Assembly (NCBI GenBank): GCA_948567375.1
Contig: OX419756.1
Coordinates: 3,787,001-3,851,000, forward strand
Length of the DNA stretch: 64,000 nt
Reading direction: 5' to 3'
Origin: Lunularia cruciata
Taxonomy: Eukaryota; Streptophyta; Marchantiopsida; Lunulariales; Lunulariaceae
In this document: positions 34,371 to 45,119 of the stretch, one piece after another
Position numbering within the stretch: position 1 is the stretch's first letter
Layout of the letters: every line of letters begins with the position of its first letter
The notes under the pieces: model-generated
What the model was told of the DNA's origin: nothing
The model's database searches: none
The model's input: only the letters and a program-made list of their open reading frames with translations
Made by a program: the position numbers and the translations under genes

Positions 34371-35650
34371 CCTCTTCAGACCTGTGTTTTCCAAATTTTA
34401 ATCAGAAAAGCTTTAGATATTAATGGTACAATCGTTAGGATGATGGCATGTAAGGACTTCATGAACGACAAATCTCCTGGTCAATTTATTCTTTTTTCGC
34501 CATCTCGGCGCTTCGTTGTAATAATAATATTACCATCCACATCAAGAGATGTACTACTACAACCGTAGTGGAAAACTGGCTACACCGAGCACCATACGGA
34601 GTCGGAGTTATGATGCAAGCGGTGTCCGCTTTAATTTGCTAGACATCCGGCAATCGAAACGTAAAATAAGAATTATCTAACTCTTGCATGTTTTGGCGAG
34701 AATACGCACACAAGTTAACGCATATCTTCTAGATACGGATTTCCATAATATATATGCGTAGATCACATACTTCACAAAGATTGAATGAACAAGACACTAG
34801 ATTCCTTTCGTCTGGTACCTGTGGCTGAAAGAAATCACTGCACTTTTTCCAATGAGAAGTACTTCATATTCGAAATGGATCTTCGAATCGTTGGTTCGAA
34901 GCTTTGTAGAATGAACGAGAGCGCTGTTTGATCTTCTCACCGGAAATAACAATTACGTTTAGAACAAAAAATGCAGCGAGGGACTTCTTGTACTTTGGCA
35001 TCTTTACGGCTAGCTTCTCGGTTTTACAACTTTAAGAGCCAGTAGTACAGAAGTTGATCCTGATATATTAAATCACCTTTCATAAGCTAATAGAAAGTCA
35101 TTGAGCTGGAAATTCTTCGTAGATTTGATGTTCTCCACGTCGGAGCTATCAGAGCCGCAAACGAGTGTGACTAACTTCCCAACTCCTAGATTTGCACATT
35201 CAGTCAAGCAAACACCCTGGAATTCAAGATCAGCTCTGCATATCGCATTTAGTAGTATCTAGCACAGGATCATGAGACTACCTGCTCTTTGAGATGTTCT
35301 CCTTTGACTGGAATCGAGAAGCTAATGTTAGCTTAAGGTGTGTATCTCCCGAGGTGCACTTACTTCTCTCCTTAATCCCCCAAACCAGTCACCCCAGTCT
35401 GGACGTCCGTGCTCTGCTTACTCGCAATTCACAGCAAATCAAACAACGCAAGGAAATGTTAAGTGAAGACGTTGAGATTGGCATCCCAGCTGAAATTTTG
35501 AAGGAAGTGAAGAGATGCATCTTGCTCCGTAAATATTTAAAGATCTAGATAGATTCTGCTTGCGATTGCAAGCTGTAGTTATCGGTTTTAAATTCGCGAC
35601 TGAATAAATACGGACGGATACTCACAAACAGATGTTGTGCAAACTAAAGC
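34371..35650. other. Promoter-side region of the NLR locus, no supported gene
   Basis: Upstream of the hydrolase start codon on the minus strand. An 84-codon plus-strand ORF at 35294-35548 (ending in EILKEVKRCILLRKYLKI) has no recognised family. Nothing else is supported. Confidence 0.4.
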
Positions 35651-35673
35651 ATGCTCACAGATTGACGATTAGA

Positions 35674-35955
35674 TCAATTAACATCAGGATGTGATTCCGG
35701 CTCCCGCACGCAAGGTCGATCCGCGACCGATGAACCGTTGCCAGATCCCACCATGAGAGCACAGGAAGGGCAAGAATTGGGTGGAAAGAAAGTCGCAGGT
35801 CCGAGCCCGTAAGTGAATGTACTCGAGTACGTGCATGGGCAGAGGCCGTTTGGTCTTCCAATCCTAAAGGTCTCATATTTGACAACTTCTAGTACAGGAA
35901 AGTAGAATCCCGTAGAAGACTTGCTCTCCAGGCCGTGAACTGTGAATATACGCAT
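35674..35955 (-). CDS. Unassigned 93-codon ORF, Cys/Pro/Ser-rich
   Basis: Minus-strand open frame ending in a stop at 35674. It has a protein-like composition: an N-terminal part with STGFYFPVLEVVKYETFRIG, then a segment with five cysteines (including PNGLCPCTYSS and PPNSCPSC). A possible splice acceptor (TTCACAG) lies at about 35943, so it could be the last exon of a larger gene rather than a complete ORF. No family is recognised and no neighbouring exon was found. Confidence 0.25.
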   Translation of the reverse strand: MRIFTVHGLESKSSTGFYFPVLEVVKYETFRIGRPNGLCPCTYSSTFTYGLGPATFFPPNSCPSCALMVGSGNGSSVADRPCVREPESHPDVN

Positions 35956-36056
35956 ATCTTCACCGTCACAATGATACGGGTTTTCAATAAAAGGGGAGGT
36001 TCAAGGAAAGGAAGTGACAAGCCAAGCCATGCCATGTATGCATGTCGAAATTTCCT

Positions 36057-36452
36057 CAGTACAGATCTCGGGAAGTGTAGACCAGGAATTCAACTTAAGA
36101 CAATAACCGAGAAGGCAACTGTACTGATCAACTTGGAGACTTTGGTACACACGTAGAGCAACCGAATTTCAAGTCTGCTGTACCTGAAGACGCGTTGGAT
36201 AAGATACGACGCACTCCGGCTAAATTTGCTTCGTTCTCAGTACAGATCTCGGAAAGTGTAAACCTCCTGGTTTACACTTTCAACTTAAGGGAATTCAACT
36301 TAAGGGAATAACCGAGAAGGCAACTGATCTGATCAACTTGAAGAGATTTTGATACACACGTAGAGCAAGTGAATCTCAAGTCAGGTGTGTTTGGACTACA
36401 TGAAGACCAGTGGGATAAGATAGAACGCACTCCGGCTAATCTACTTCGTTCT
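36057..36452. repeat. Direct duplication of about 180-210 bp
   Basis: Copy 1 (~36057-36237) and copy 2 (~36238-36452) share, in order, CAGTACAGATCTCGG, AATAACCGAGAAGGCAACTG, ACACACGTAGAGCAA, and CGCACTCCGGCTAA. Copy 2 is longer because of a palindrome and a short internal repeat at 36252-36300. Confidence 0.85.
36252..36281. repeat. Perfect 13-bp inverted repeat present in only one duplicate
   Basis: Arms 36252-36264 and 36269-36281 (GAAAGTGTAAACC and its complement) around TCCT. The paired copy has GGAAGTGTAGACCAGGAATT at this place and no palindrome, so the palindrome formed after the duplication. Confidence 0.92.
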
Positions 36453-36659
36453 TTGGTGTAATAAATACTGACAGCTGCCAAAACTAGTATTAAATGTCAA
36501 TTTGGTATCCAATTTGAGAACGGAGAAGTCAAGATATGCTAGATCTATTCTCGTGTAATCTTGTCAATACGTCTAAAGATACTTTACAGAGTTTTCGTTG
36601 AAGAGTTTAAGTTATAGATTTCCACGATAGAAGTAGCAACTTAATCTCTCCGGTTTATC

Positions 36660-37297
36660 CATGTAGGAATCTGACGACTAACGACCTCACAGGCTCCATT
36701 TCGGAGAGCCTTGGGGCTAATCTGCTCACCTTCACTTCGTACTTTCTATCTGGCTAATCGGAAAGGTTCATGTCATACAGATTAGATAGACTCGAGTCGC
36801 ATCAAGAATCTGAAGGTCATTCGATAGACTCCTGCCACATGTAAGTAAAAGTGAACTACATGAATTAAGCCAGCACTCCTGGAAACTGCGTGTCATGCGA
36901 CCAGGTCGTTCGCTGCCGAACGAAAGTATACTCTAGAATTTTAGCAAACTGTAACACATTGCATACGATTCAGAAAAAGGTTTGCAGTTTGTTACTGACT
37001 CTAATGCCAATCATGGACGCTTAGAGTAAGATCTTCTTTGGCCTACAGAAACTACTGGTGACTGCAACGTTAACACCGTATTTCAGGGCTTGAGTATCTT
37101 TACAGGGATTGCGATCCCCTTATTATCCATCGAGAAATATAACTATTTCTGGACAACCTCTGGCAGAAGTTGCCAATTTTGGTCTTTCCAAGGCTGGGTC
37201 AGATTATGGATGAGCTTAATTCTCATGACACAGTCACCCATCCGGTCTAATTTTGACCACTTTCTACGTATACGCCTTTGGAAGTCTAGGAGGATCT
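36660..37297 (+). pseudogene. LRR receptor-like kinase remnant
   Basis: Plus-strand fragments of a plant LRR receptor kinase. At about 36675-36730 an LRR unit reads LTTNDLTGSISESLGANLL, resembling the N-x-L-x-G-x-I-P consensus. At 37087, after a TATTTCAG acceptor, LEYLYRDCDPLIIHREI corresponds to the catalytic-loop exon (GLEYLH...IIHRDIK), with HRE in place of HRD. After a stop and frame change, VANFGLSKAGSD matches the DFG segment with NFG in place of DFG, followed by MDELNSH. A possible scrap of subdomain IX (VYAFGSL) lies just before 37290. The copia LTR begins at 37298. Altered catalytic motifs and frameshifts make it a pseudogene. Confidence 0.75.
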
Positions 37298-37993
37298 TGT
37301 TAGGATGTGGAGCCTGATCCGTCCGAATGCTGAGATCTGCGGGCTCAGATATCCACAGGATGTATTGTCCAGGGCTGTCTCCCAATACAGGGCCGAGACA
37401 GGTGTCCCCAGTGAGTGTGTTTTCTTTGTGCAACTGTAGGAGGTAACCATGCTACCAGCAGAGTGAGTTATTGCGAGTTGAATATAGCGCGCCAAGAAAA
37501 AAAACAGTTGAATATAGGGCGCCCAGAAAAAAAACAGTGGAACTTTTGGTAACTTTGAATGGCATGAAGTTGGCTAGGTGAGGTCTGATTTTGAGAAGGG
37601 CATATCAAGATAAACACTGGAGCAGATTGGACAGGGAAAGAGTCAGGCAGGACCGAGCTTCCGAGTGATCTACGTAATCTACGTTGAGAGGGAGAAAAAA
37701 ATCCTAGATCTATGTTGTTTTGGATGTAAGAGCAAATGACTATGAACCACGGTCATTCTTGTGCACCTATTGATGTGGGTGAGTGCATCTTTCACCTTTC
37801 TCTTTTTTCTCCTGATATATTTTTCCTTCGTGCAGAAGGTTGATCTCAATAGTGCACCTATTGATGTGGGTGAGTGCATCTTTCACCTTTCTCTTTTTTC
37901 TCCCGATATATTTTTCCTTCGTGCAGAAGGTTGATCTCAATAGTTAAAAGATTGTTATAAGAGGAATAGATAAATCAGTAGAGATTCACAACA
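37298..37993 (+). repeat. Copia 5' LTR
   Basis: About 696 bp and alignable to the 3' LTR. It differs by a 91-bp internal tandem duplication (37761-37851 and 37852-37942, units starting GTGCACCTATTGATGTGG) and by numerous substitutions and indels, implying an old insertion. Confidence 0.9.
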
Positions 37994-37995
37994 AC

Positions 37996-38007
37996 TGGGA
38001 TCGGAGC
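37996..38007 (+). other. Primer-binding site
   Basis: TGGGATCGGAGC, two bases after the 5' LTR. It differs at two positions from the plant copia consensus TGGTATCAGAGC, complementary to initiator methionine tRNA. Confidence 0.8.
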
Positions 38008-38033
38008 GAAGTTTGAAGGAAAGAGTGAGAGCA

Positions 38034-39700
38034 ATGGAAGGAGAGGAAGGAAAGGTCAAGACAGACAGATTAGATTGTAAAGATTTTGGTTTTTGGAAAA
38101 TGCAAATAGAGTACTACTTGTATCAAAAAAAGTTTCATGTACCTCTTGGAGGTGTGAAACTAGAACTCATGTTATAGGAAGATTGGGATTTGATGGATAG
38201 ACAAGCTTTGGGAGTTATCCACCCGACACTAGCTAGAAATGTAGTGTTCAATATTCTAGAGGAGAAGACTATTGCAGGTCTATTGAAAGCTTTGTCTAAC
38301 ATGTATGAAAAACCATAAGCTTCCAACAAGGTGTACTTGATGCGTCTTCTTTTCAACCTAAAGATGAATGAAGGTCACTCTATCAAAAATCATATCAATG
38401 AGTTCAACTTGATCATGAGCAAATTAAGTACCGTGAAATCAGTTTTGAGGATGAAGTGCATGATTTAATTATCCTATCCTCTTCATTTGAAAGCTAGTGT
38501 GCAATAGTGACAGCAGTAAGCAATTCTTGTGGGTCAAACAAATTGAGGTTTGACGAGATCCAAAATCTGATACTCAGTGAAGATATTAGAAGGAAAGAGT
38601 AGGGCATAAACTCTGGATTGGCCTTAAATACTCTTGAAAATAGAGGAATAATTATGCAACATAGTAACAATCAAAGTAGATCCAAGTCCAAGACGAAAGG
38701 CGATGGATGTTGGCATTGTGGTAAGAAGGTGCACACAAGAAAGAATTGTTGGCTCATAAAGAAGAATCCAAGCAAGCGGTAGAATGAGGACTCAAAGAAT
38801 GAAACTATAGAGGAAGTCAATAATATTTTGTTCCTTAGTGCAAATATTCCTATATAGTCATAGATTCTTGATTAAGGAGCTTCTTTTCACTCTACCTCAC
38901 GAAAGGAGTGTATGTTGAATGACATCACTAGTGATTTTGGAAAAGTTTTTCTTGCAGATAATGAGCCTTTGGATACTGTGAGGAGAGGTGGTAAGCACCA
39001 CCATATTGAAATGCCAGATCAATATGTGTGGAAACTAAAGAATGTTAGGCATGTTCCAAGCTTGAAGAGGAATCTAATCCCAATTGTGCAACTTGACAAT
39101 GAAGGGTATGTCACGACCTTTGTAGGTGGTTCATGGAAAATCACCAAAGGCGTTATGGTGGTTGCACGGGTGAACAAGCTGGGGACTCTCTATATGACCA
39201 ACAACAACAAGGACACGGTGGCACTTGCAGACATAATATCAAACGGTAATCTCTAGCATTGCAGGCTCAAGCTTATGAGTGAAAAAGGCATGAAGGTGAT
39301 GATGAAGAAGGACAAGCTACCAAATGAAAACCTTTGATGTAGGTTTTTGTGAAGATTGCATATTTGGGAAACAGCAAAAGGTTAGTTTCTTGAAGGGTTG
39401 AAGAGCACCTAGGACAGCAAAGCTAGAGCTTGTACACACAGATGTGTGGGGTCTTTCTCCATTTGCATCTCTTGGGTTTTACATCACCTTCATAGATGAC
39501 TCAACAAGAAGGTTTGGGTATATTTCTTGAAACAAAAATCAAAGGTCTTTTCCATTTTCAAGAAGTGGAAAAGCTTGGTAAAAAATGAGTCTGGTGCAAA
39601 GCTAAAGCAACTAAGATCTGAAAATGATGGTGAGTATGATAGTAGTGAATTCAAGGAATTTTGTGCACTACATAGAATTAGAATGGAGAAGACCTAACCA
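38034..39700 (+). pseudogene. Copia Gag-protease-integrase region, degenerate
   Basis: Starts with ATG at 38034 and GFWKMQIEYYLYQKKFH, the conserved copia Gag opening. A retroviral zinc knuckle, CWHCGKKVHTRKNC (C-x2-C-x4-H-x4-C), is at about 38708-38750. A damaged protease region follows (D-S-G-A replaced by stops near 38870). Then come a pre-integrase segment (MSEKGMKVMMKKDK, ~39275) and an integrase core with HTDVWG near 39435 and IDDSTR near 39493. Internal stops occur throughout. In active relatives this polyprotein packages RNA, matures itself and inserts cDNA. Confidence 0.88.
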
Positions 39701-40284
39701 AGCACATCAGGAGTGGTTGAGTGCATGAATTGAACTTTGAATGAAAGAGCTAATAGCGTGAGGGTCCATGTTGGTCTGCCCAAGGTGTTTTGGGCTGAAG
39801 CAATCAACATTGCAACATAATTGATCAATAGGGATCCATCAGCTCCCTTAGACCATAAGTTGCCCAAAGAGGATAGAAAAATAGATAATTTTGTCACACT
39901 TGAGAGTCTTTGGGTGTGTCTCTTACGTGCATGTCAATACATAAAAAAGAGATAAGGTAGATACAAAGTCTATGAAGTGAGTCTTTATTGGATATGGTGC
40001 AGATGGATTTGGGTACAAGTTGTAGGATGTAGTGAGCAAGAAAATTATCAAAAGCAAAGATGTGATATTCAATGAGTGTCTTCTTTACAAGGATAGAAAC
40101 ACTCTAGAATTTGATAGTGTAGATGAGCAAAGCAAAGAAAACAATCAAGTTGAGCTGCTAGAGATAAGATAAGAAGATGTTATCATAAGGGAAACCTTGA
40201 AAGGTCAAAAACTATTTTGCCACAACCTCAACCATGTGCACCGTAGTTGAGGAGATCTACAAGAATCACAAGACCACCATCAAG

Positions 40285-40285
40285 G

Positions 40286-40333
<48 letters not shown>

Positions 40334-40340
40334 CTCTCTC
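40285..40340. repeat. (CT)n microsatellite within the copia element
   Basis: About 45-55 bp of CT dinucleotides between the integrase and reverse transcriptase regions. Confidence 0.95.
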
Positions 40341-40438
40341 TACATTACATGTTGTTCACAGATGGAGGTGAACCTGAATGTTATGAAGAAGCCATACAAA
40401 GTGAAGACTCAAATTTTGAGCTTTCCATGAAGGACTAG

Positions 40439-41920
40439 ATGAGGTCCTTGGATAAAAATCAAAATTGGGAGCTCAGCTTACTATTAGAGTGCAAGAAGGC
40501 ATTACATAACAAATGGGTCTACAAGGTAAAAGAGGAACACAACTGTAGCAAAAGGTACAACGTAAGGTTAGTTGTGAGAGGATTCAAGCAAAAAGAAGGG
40601 ATTGATTACATTAAGATTTTTTTTTGGTGGTCAACCACTCAACAATTAGGGTGGTTCTCAGTATAGTGGCGGCATAGGACTTGTATTTGGAGTAGATGGA
40701 TATCACTACTAATTTTCTATATGGTGAGATTTATGAGGACATCTATATGGAACAATATGTTGGCTTTGTAGTCCCCGACAAGGAGAGCTTGGTATGCAAG
40801 TTGCAAAAAATCCTATATGGTCTAAAACAAGCACCAAGATTATGGTACAAAAGAATTTGACAGGTTTATGATCAATAATGGATCCATAATATGTCAAGAG
40901 GTTCCTTTATATTATCTCAAGACTATTGATAATAGTTTTATCATCTTACTTATGTATGTTGATGGCATGCTGGTAGTTGGACCTAACGTACTAGAGGTTG
41001 AGAGATGAAAGAAAGAATTATCAAGAGAGTTTGCAATGAAAGACATGGGTGCAGCAAAGCAAACACTTGGGTTGAAGATTGAAAGGAATTGGGTGGTTGG
41101 AACATTGAAGCTCTCTCAAGGTAGCTACAATGCAAAGGTGTTGGAAAGGTTCAACATGACATATGGAAGTAATGTGAAGACACCTTTGGCAAGTCACTTT
41201 AACTTATCAAAGGAGCAGTTACCCAAGGATGATGAAGAGTTGAAGGATATGTCAAAGGTATTGTATGCCTTAGTTGTAGGCAACCTAATGTATGCAATCA
41301 CATGTACTAGACCAAATATTGCACATGAAGTGTGAGTTGTGAGTAGGTTCATGGCCAATCTGGGAAGATAACACTGGGAGACTGTCAAATGGATTTTTAG
41401 ATATATGAAAGGTACAAAAGATATAGGTTTGTGTCATAACAAAGGCAAGCATACACTACAAGGTTCTGTGGATGCCAACCTTGGAGGTGATATGGATACA
41501 AGAAGAAGCACCACAGCGTATGTTGATCCCATAGGTGGGACAACAATGATTTGGTTCTCACCATTTGCAAAAAGTTGTTGCTTTGTCCACAACTAAGGTA
41601 TAATATGTTGCAATTACAAAAGCTAGTAAGAAGATGATTTTGTTACAAAACCTTCTAAAGAGCTAGGCAGAGAGCAAAATTATATTGTTTTATTTTTGTA
41701 CAGTCAAAGTGCCATTCACTTAGTAAGGAATACCATGTTCCATGCTAGAACAAAATACATACAGTTGAGATATCATTTCATCCAAGAGTTTACATTTACA
41801 GAAGATGGCAATTTGTCACTTGAAAAGATTCAAGGTGCCAAGAACTCTGTTGATATATTGAAAATATTGTCTCTTCTGAGAAGGAACAATCTTTGTTAAG
41901 GCTATGTATGCCATCAATTT
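40439..41920 (+). pseudogene. Copia reverse transcriptase-RNase H region, degenerate
   Basis: Reverse transcriptase blocks KWVYKVKEEHNCSKRYNVRL (40518-40575), TTNFLYGEIYEDIYMEQ (near 40710), YGLKQAPRLWYKRI (near 40820), and LLMYVDGMLVVGP at about 40947. The catalytic box YVDD is YVDG, because codon 40964-40966 is GGC. RNase H segments include VDANLGGDMDTRRSTTAYV (~41470-41525) and the C-terminal RTKYIQLRYHFIQE (~41750). Stops and frameshifts separate the blocks. It ends shortly before the polypurine tract. Confidence 0.9.
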
Positions 41921-42021
41921 GCCTCCAACAATTAGATAGTAAGGCTGCACGAAGTATGTAGATCAAACATTGGATTTTTATTATCTTTTTTGAAAGATGT
42001 ATAGTCAAGAAATATAAGTCT

Positions 42022-42035
42022 CCAAGTGGGAGAGT
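42022..42035 (+). other. Polypurine tract before the 3' LTR
   Basis: AAGTGGGAGAGT directly precedes the TGTTAGG of the 3' LTR, the standard position of the plus-strand primer. Confidence 0.8.
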
Positions 42036-42691
42036 TGTTAGGATGTGGAGCCTGATCCATCTGATTTATCCCATCTATGATGCTGAGATCAGTGGCTCAG
42101 GTCATCCCCGGTGATATATTATCACGGTCTGATATAGGTGTTTAACAATCCAAGATATAGGGGTGACATTGTGAGTGTGTTTTCTTGTTCTTTTTTGTGC
42201 AACTTTAGGAGGTATAACCTGCAGAGTGAGTTTTGGCGAGTTGAATATAGGTTTGCCTATGAAAAAGGAGCAGCTGAACTTTTGATAACTTTGATTTGCA
42301 TGAAGTTGGTTATGCGAGGTCTGATTTTGTTCAGATGAGCAAGAGATAATGAGGAGAAGGGGCGGATCAAGATAAATACATGAACAGATTGAACATGGAA
42401 AGAGTTGGTCTCTCTGTCCCGAGTGATCTCTATAAGTTGTATCGAGAGGGAATGAAAATCCTGGATCAATGAGGGAATAAAAATACTCGATCAGTGAGGG
42501 AATAAAAATCACTGGATATGTGTTACTTGTGGATGTAAGAGCAAATGACTCTCAACCTCGTTAATTCTTGTGCGTGTGAGTATATTTTTCTCTCCCGATA
42601 TGTTTTTCCTTCATGCGCAAGGTTGATCTCAATAGTTAAAAGACTTGTCATAAGAGGAACTGATAAATCAAATCAGTAGAGATTCACTACA
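42036..42691 (+). repeat. Copia 3' LTR
   Basis: About 656 bp from TGTTAGGATGTGGAGCCTG to GATTCACTACA. It lacks the 91-bp duplication found in the 5' LTR. Confidence 0.9.
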
Positions 42692-42696
42692 AATCT

Positions 42697-44490
42697 CTCT
42701 ATCGCACGAATTTGTATACATCTTATCATTGATGTTCTCTGTTTTTGTCTTTTGAGATTTTCCTGTTCGTGGGCTCCGCTTCTTTTAACTCTCGTATTCT
42801 GAAGTTTGTTGCGGTTTTCACCTCCATGGTATACTTTCTGCTGGTGCTTTCTTTCTATTACTCTTTGGGAGGCAAGACCATCGAGAAGTGCTAAGGAAGT
42901 GTGATTTAGTGGTGGGACATGGACCTTCAATGAAGAACCTAACCTCTTTGCACATGCTTTGGGATCCATTACTGTTTCTATTCAGACGATCTGCGCAGTT
43001 CGTCGTTATAGGATTCTTCTTATTCCTGGAATTTGAGGTAAATTTCTTGCCTACTTTTCAACTCTGCAGCTATTGCTCAGTGGAACGCAATTGAGAAGCG
43101 AAGACTTTGGAGCCCAACTTGGGACTCAAAACCATGGAAAGAGTAGTAGCATTGGCAAAACACTACCTCGCTTAGGTGCGAACACTTAGACAAAACACTA
43201 GGTGTTCGTGCAAAACTGGGACTAACGCAACTCATCAAATCAACAAGCGGGTACCGCTAAATCATTGGCCCATTTAGAGTACCGGTTAGTTCGAAGTGCC
43301 AAATATGGGGTACTGTTCAGTACATTTATACTCCACATTGTATGCTTCGAGGAACACTTCACTGCATTCATCTTGACTGCCAGAAACACGAGAGAACAAT
43401 AAACTCTCGATGCAAGTGGACGTACCGTAGCTAGTTGTAGCAAGGATGGCACGATCAGGCGCTACAGAAGAGAAAGCATGGTGGTCAAATCTGAGGCAGG
43501 GGAGTGGCGGAAGTGGAACGTGATACAAGCAGACGATCATAGACGGAAGAATGCAGGAATGAAAAAAGAAGATTATTGTTGCAACGCGGATGTTTTCTGA
43601 GGGACAAGGAATTCGGGACCAATGTGCGAGAAGTCAGTCATGCAGGCAGTGGACTATGTTAAAAGAGCTTCTTTTCCCAATGAAGATGGACGTCTGGACG
43701 GGTGCAGTCTGTAGACCCAATTGTTTTTACTAGAGGAACGAAAGTGTAGTGGTTTGGATACTGCCTGTTGAACATTTTCACGACAGTGCACGGATTTGAA
43801 TTGTCTATACAGCTCGATGATGATTTCTGGAAGTAGTGTGGAGAGCAGCAGTATTGTAGTTTTTGACCTGATGTGATGGGGATGAGGCTTGAGGAGAAGA
43901 ATTAACTGTATAATCCCCCGAATTGAAATTTTTGACTCTGTAAGTTCCGGGATTCGGATCGGATGAGACATCTTCCATCGGAGTCTTTTGTATCTGTTGT
44001 CAACTATGTGATTTGTCAGCACATGTCGTGTTGAGTTGTGAATTGGAGAGTTGGATTTGATGAACAATTGTATCATTTCTGTGTGTACAGCGAACACAAT
44101 GAGGAGGTTTGCTCTGTCGTAGCTGAGGCGAAAATTGATTGAGGTGTGATGAGATTGAGCCCATGCTTGTGGCAGCTCCAAACCAGTTGACTACTGCTCG
44201 GTGTGTCTCAACTACTTCTCGTTTCCAGGTGTGTATTCAGTTACAACGATCTCCCTCTCCCTAATTCAAACTTTGAGATCAAATATGCCGTCAAGATCAG
44301 TTAGTGATTCTTATTTTTCGTCCGATGATAGTAGGACTCATTGAACGCGCAAAATTGATTGAAGTAGCTCACGGGATCCACTAAGACACCTTGTAAATTC
44401 TGCAGGTTATTCTACTTGATCATGCCCGCTGCTGAACCAAAAACAAGACTTCACGATGGTGCTACAGTAGTTAAGTTGATGATTACAGAT
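42697..44490. other. Unassigned region downstream of the copia element
   Basis: No supported gene. Balanced base composition and several ORFs on both strands (the longest is 175 codons, minus, 43654-44181) suggest former coding content. No motif is recognisable, and neither strand gives a chain of splice-compatible exons. Confidence 0.35.
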
Positions 44491-44497
44491 CTTACGT

Positions 44498-45115
44498 TTG
44501 TGTAAAATTTTCTTTTTGGGTTCGAAAAATGTCCTGATGCTTGTATCGTTCGTTTGTTTGCATCCAGCGTACAAGCCATATGTGCAAAGTTCTTCCGGCT
44601 ACCGGAATTTCACAGCTCGAATTATGCAAATCAATATGGTCTGGAGGAGCCGCAGCAACATAGAGCGTCGGAAGTTGAGAGTGCGAAGAATCTGCTTCCT
44701 CCCGCACAAGGACAGAGGGCTTCTTGTCCCAGGTGCAGGATGGGCTGCTTGTCGGCTCATGAAGAATTTGAACAACAATTTCAAAGATATCGTGTGCATT
44801 TCCACGCGGAATCATATGGTGTTTACTCTTGTTAGCATCAACTTGTGTCCGGCACGCTGGGAATTGCACTCAGTAACTGAGCCGTGCGAACAATTCAGCC
44901 TGCTACAGCCACGGAGAAAGATTCCTTCTTTTCGGCAAATTGCATACAGACAGATGCGGAGTCCAGGATTGGCCATTTGCCTGCAGTGTAAATCGGATAA
45001 ACTTGTCTCTGTTTACAGCGGGTTTGTAAAGCGGCAGGGAGACATGAGGCTTTATGTGAAAGCAGCTGGAGAATTGGCGGTAGCGTACGATAAGCGGATC
45101 AGCGCAACCTTGTGA
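44498..45115 (+). CDS. Unassigned 205-codon ORF
   Basis: Longest plus-strand frame in this part of the window, from ATG 44498-44500 to the TGA ending at 45115. No domain, signal peptide or repeat is recognised. The middle is rich in Arg and the C-terminal part (QGDMRLYVKAAGELAVAYDK) is more protein-like. A second plus-strand frame (44554-44835) is also open, and a minus ORF covers 44492-44869, so real coding use is doubtful. It is followed by AT-rich DNA. Confidence 0.25.
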   Translation: MCKIFFLGSKNVLMLVSFVCLHPAYKPYVQSSSGYRNFTARIMQINMVWRSRSNIERRKLRVRRICFLPHKDRGLLVPGAGWAACRLMKNLNNNFKDIVCISTRNHMVFTLVSINLCPARWELHSVTEPCEQFSLLQPRRKIPSFRQIAYRQMRSPGLAICLQCKSDKLVSVYSGFVKRQGDMRLYVKAAGELAVAYDKRISATL

Positions 45116-45119
45116 TGCG

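Larger units (their letters stand above)
37298..42691 (+). mobile_element. Ty1/copia LTR retrotransposon, near full length but degenerate
   Basis: Complete architecture in order: 5' LTR (37298-37993), primer-binding site, Gag, protease, integrase, reverse transcriptase, RNase H, polypurine tract, 3' LTR (42036-42691). LTRs start TGTTAGGATGTGGAGCCTGATCC and end in ...ACA. Flanking 5-mers GATCT (37293-37297) and AATCT (42692-42696) match at four of five bases, an aged target-site duplication. The coding region has many stops and frameshifts and the reverse transcriptase active site is altered, so this copy cannot move on its own. It abuts the receptor-kinase remnant. Confidence 0.93.

Noticed and set aside
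43286-43540. Fragment resembling a WD40 unit on the plus strand (ASCSKDGTIRRY)
   Set aside because: One short motif, stops immediately upstream, no second repeat.
44554-44835. Second plus-strand ORF with cysteine pairs
   Set aside because: It overlaps the 205-codon ORF in another frame. Neither has a recognisable domain, so only the longer one is listed, at low confidence.
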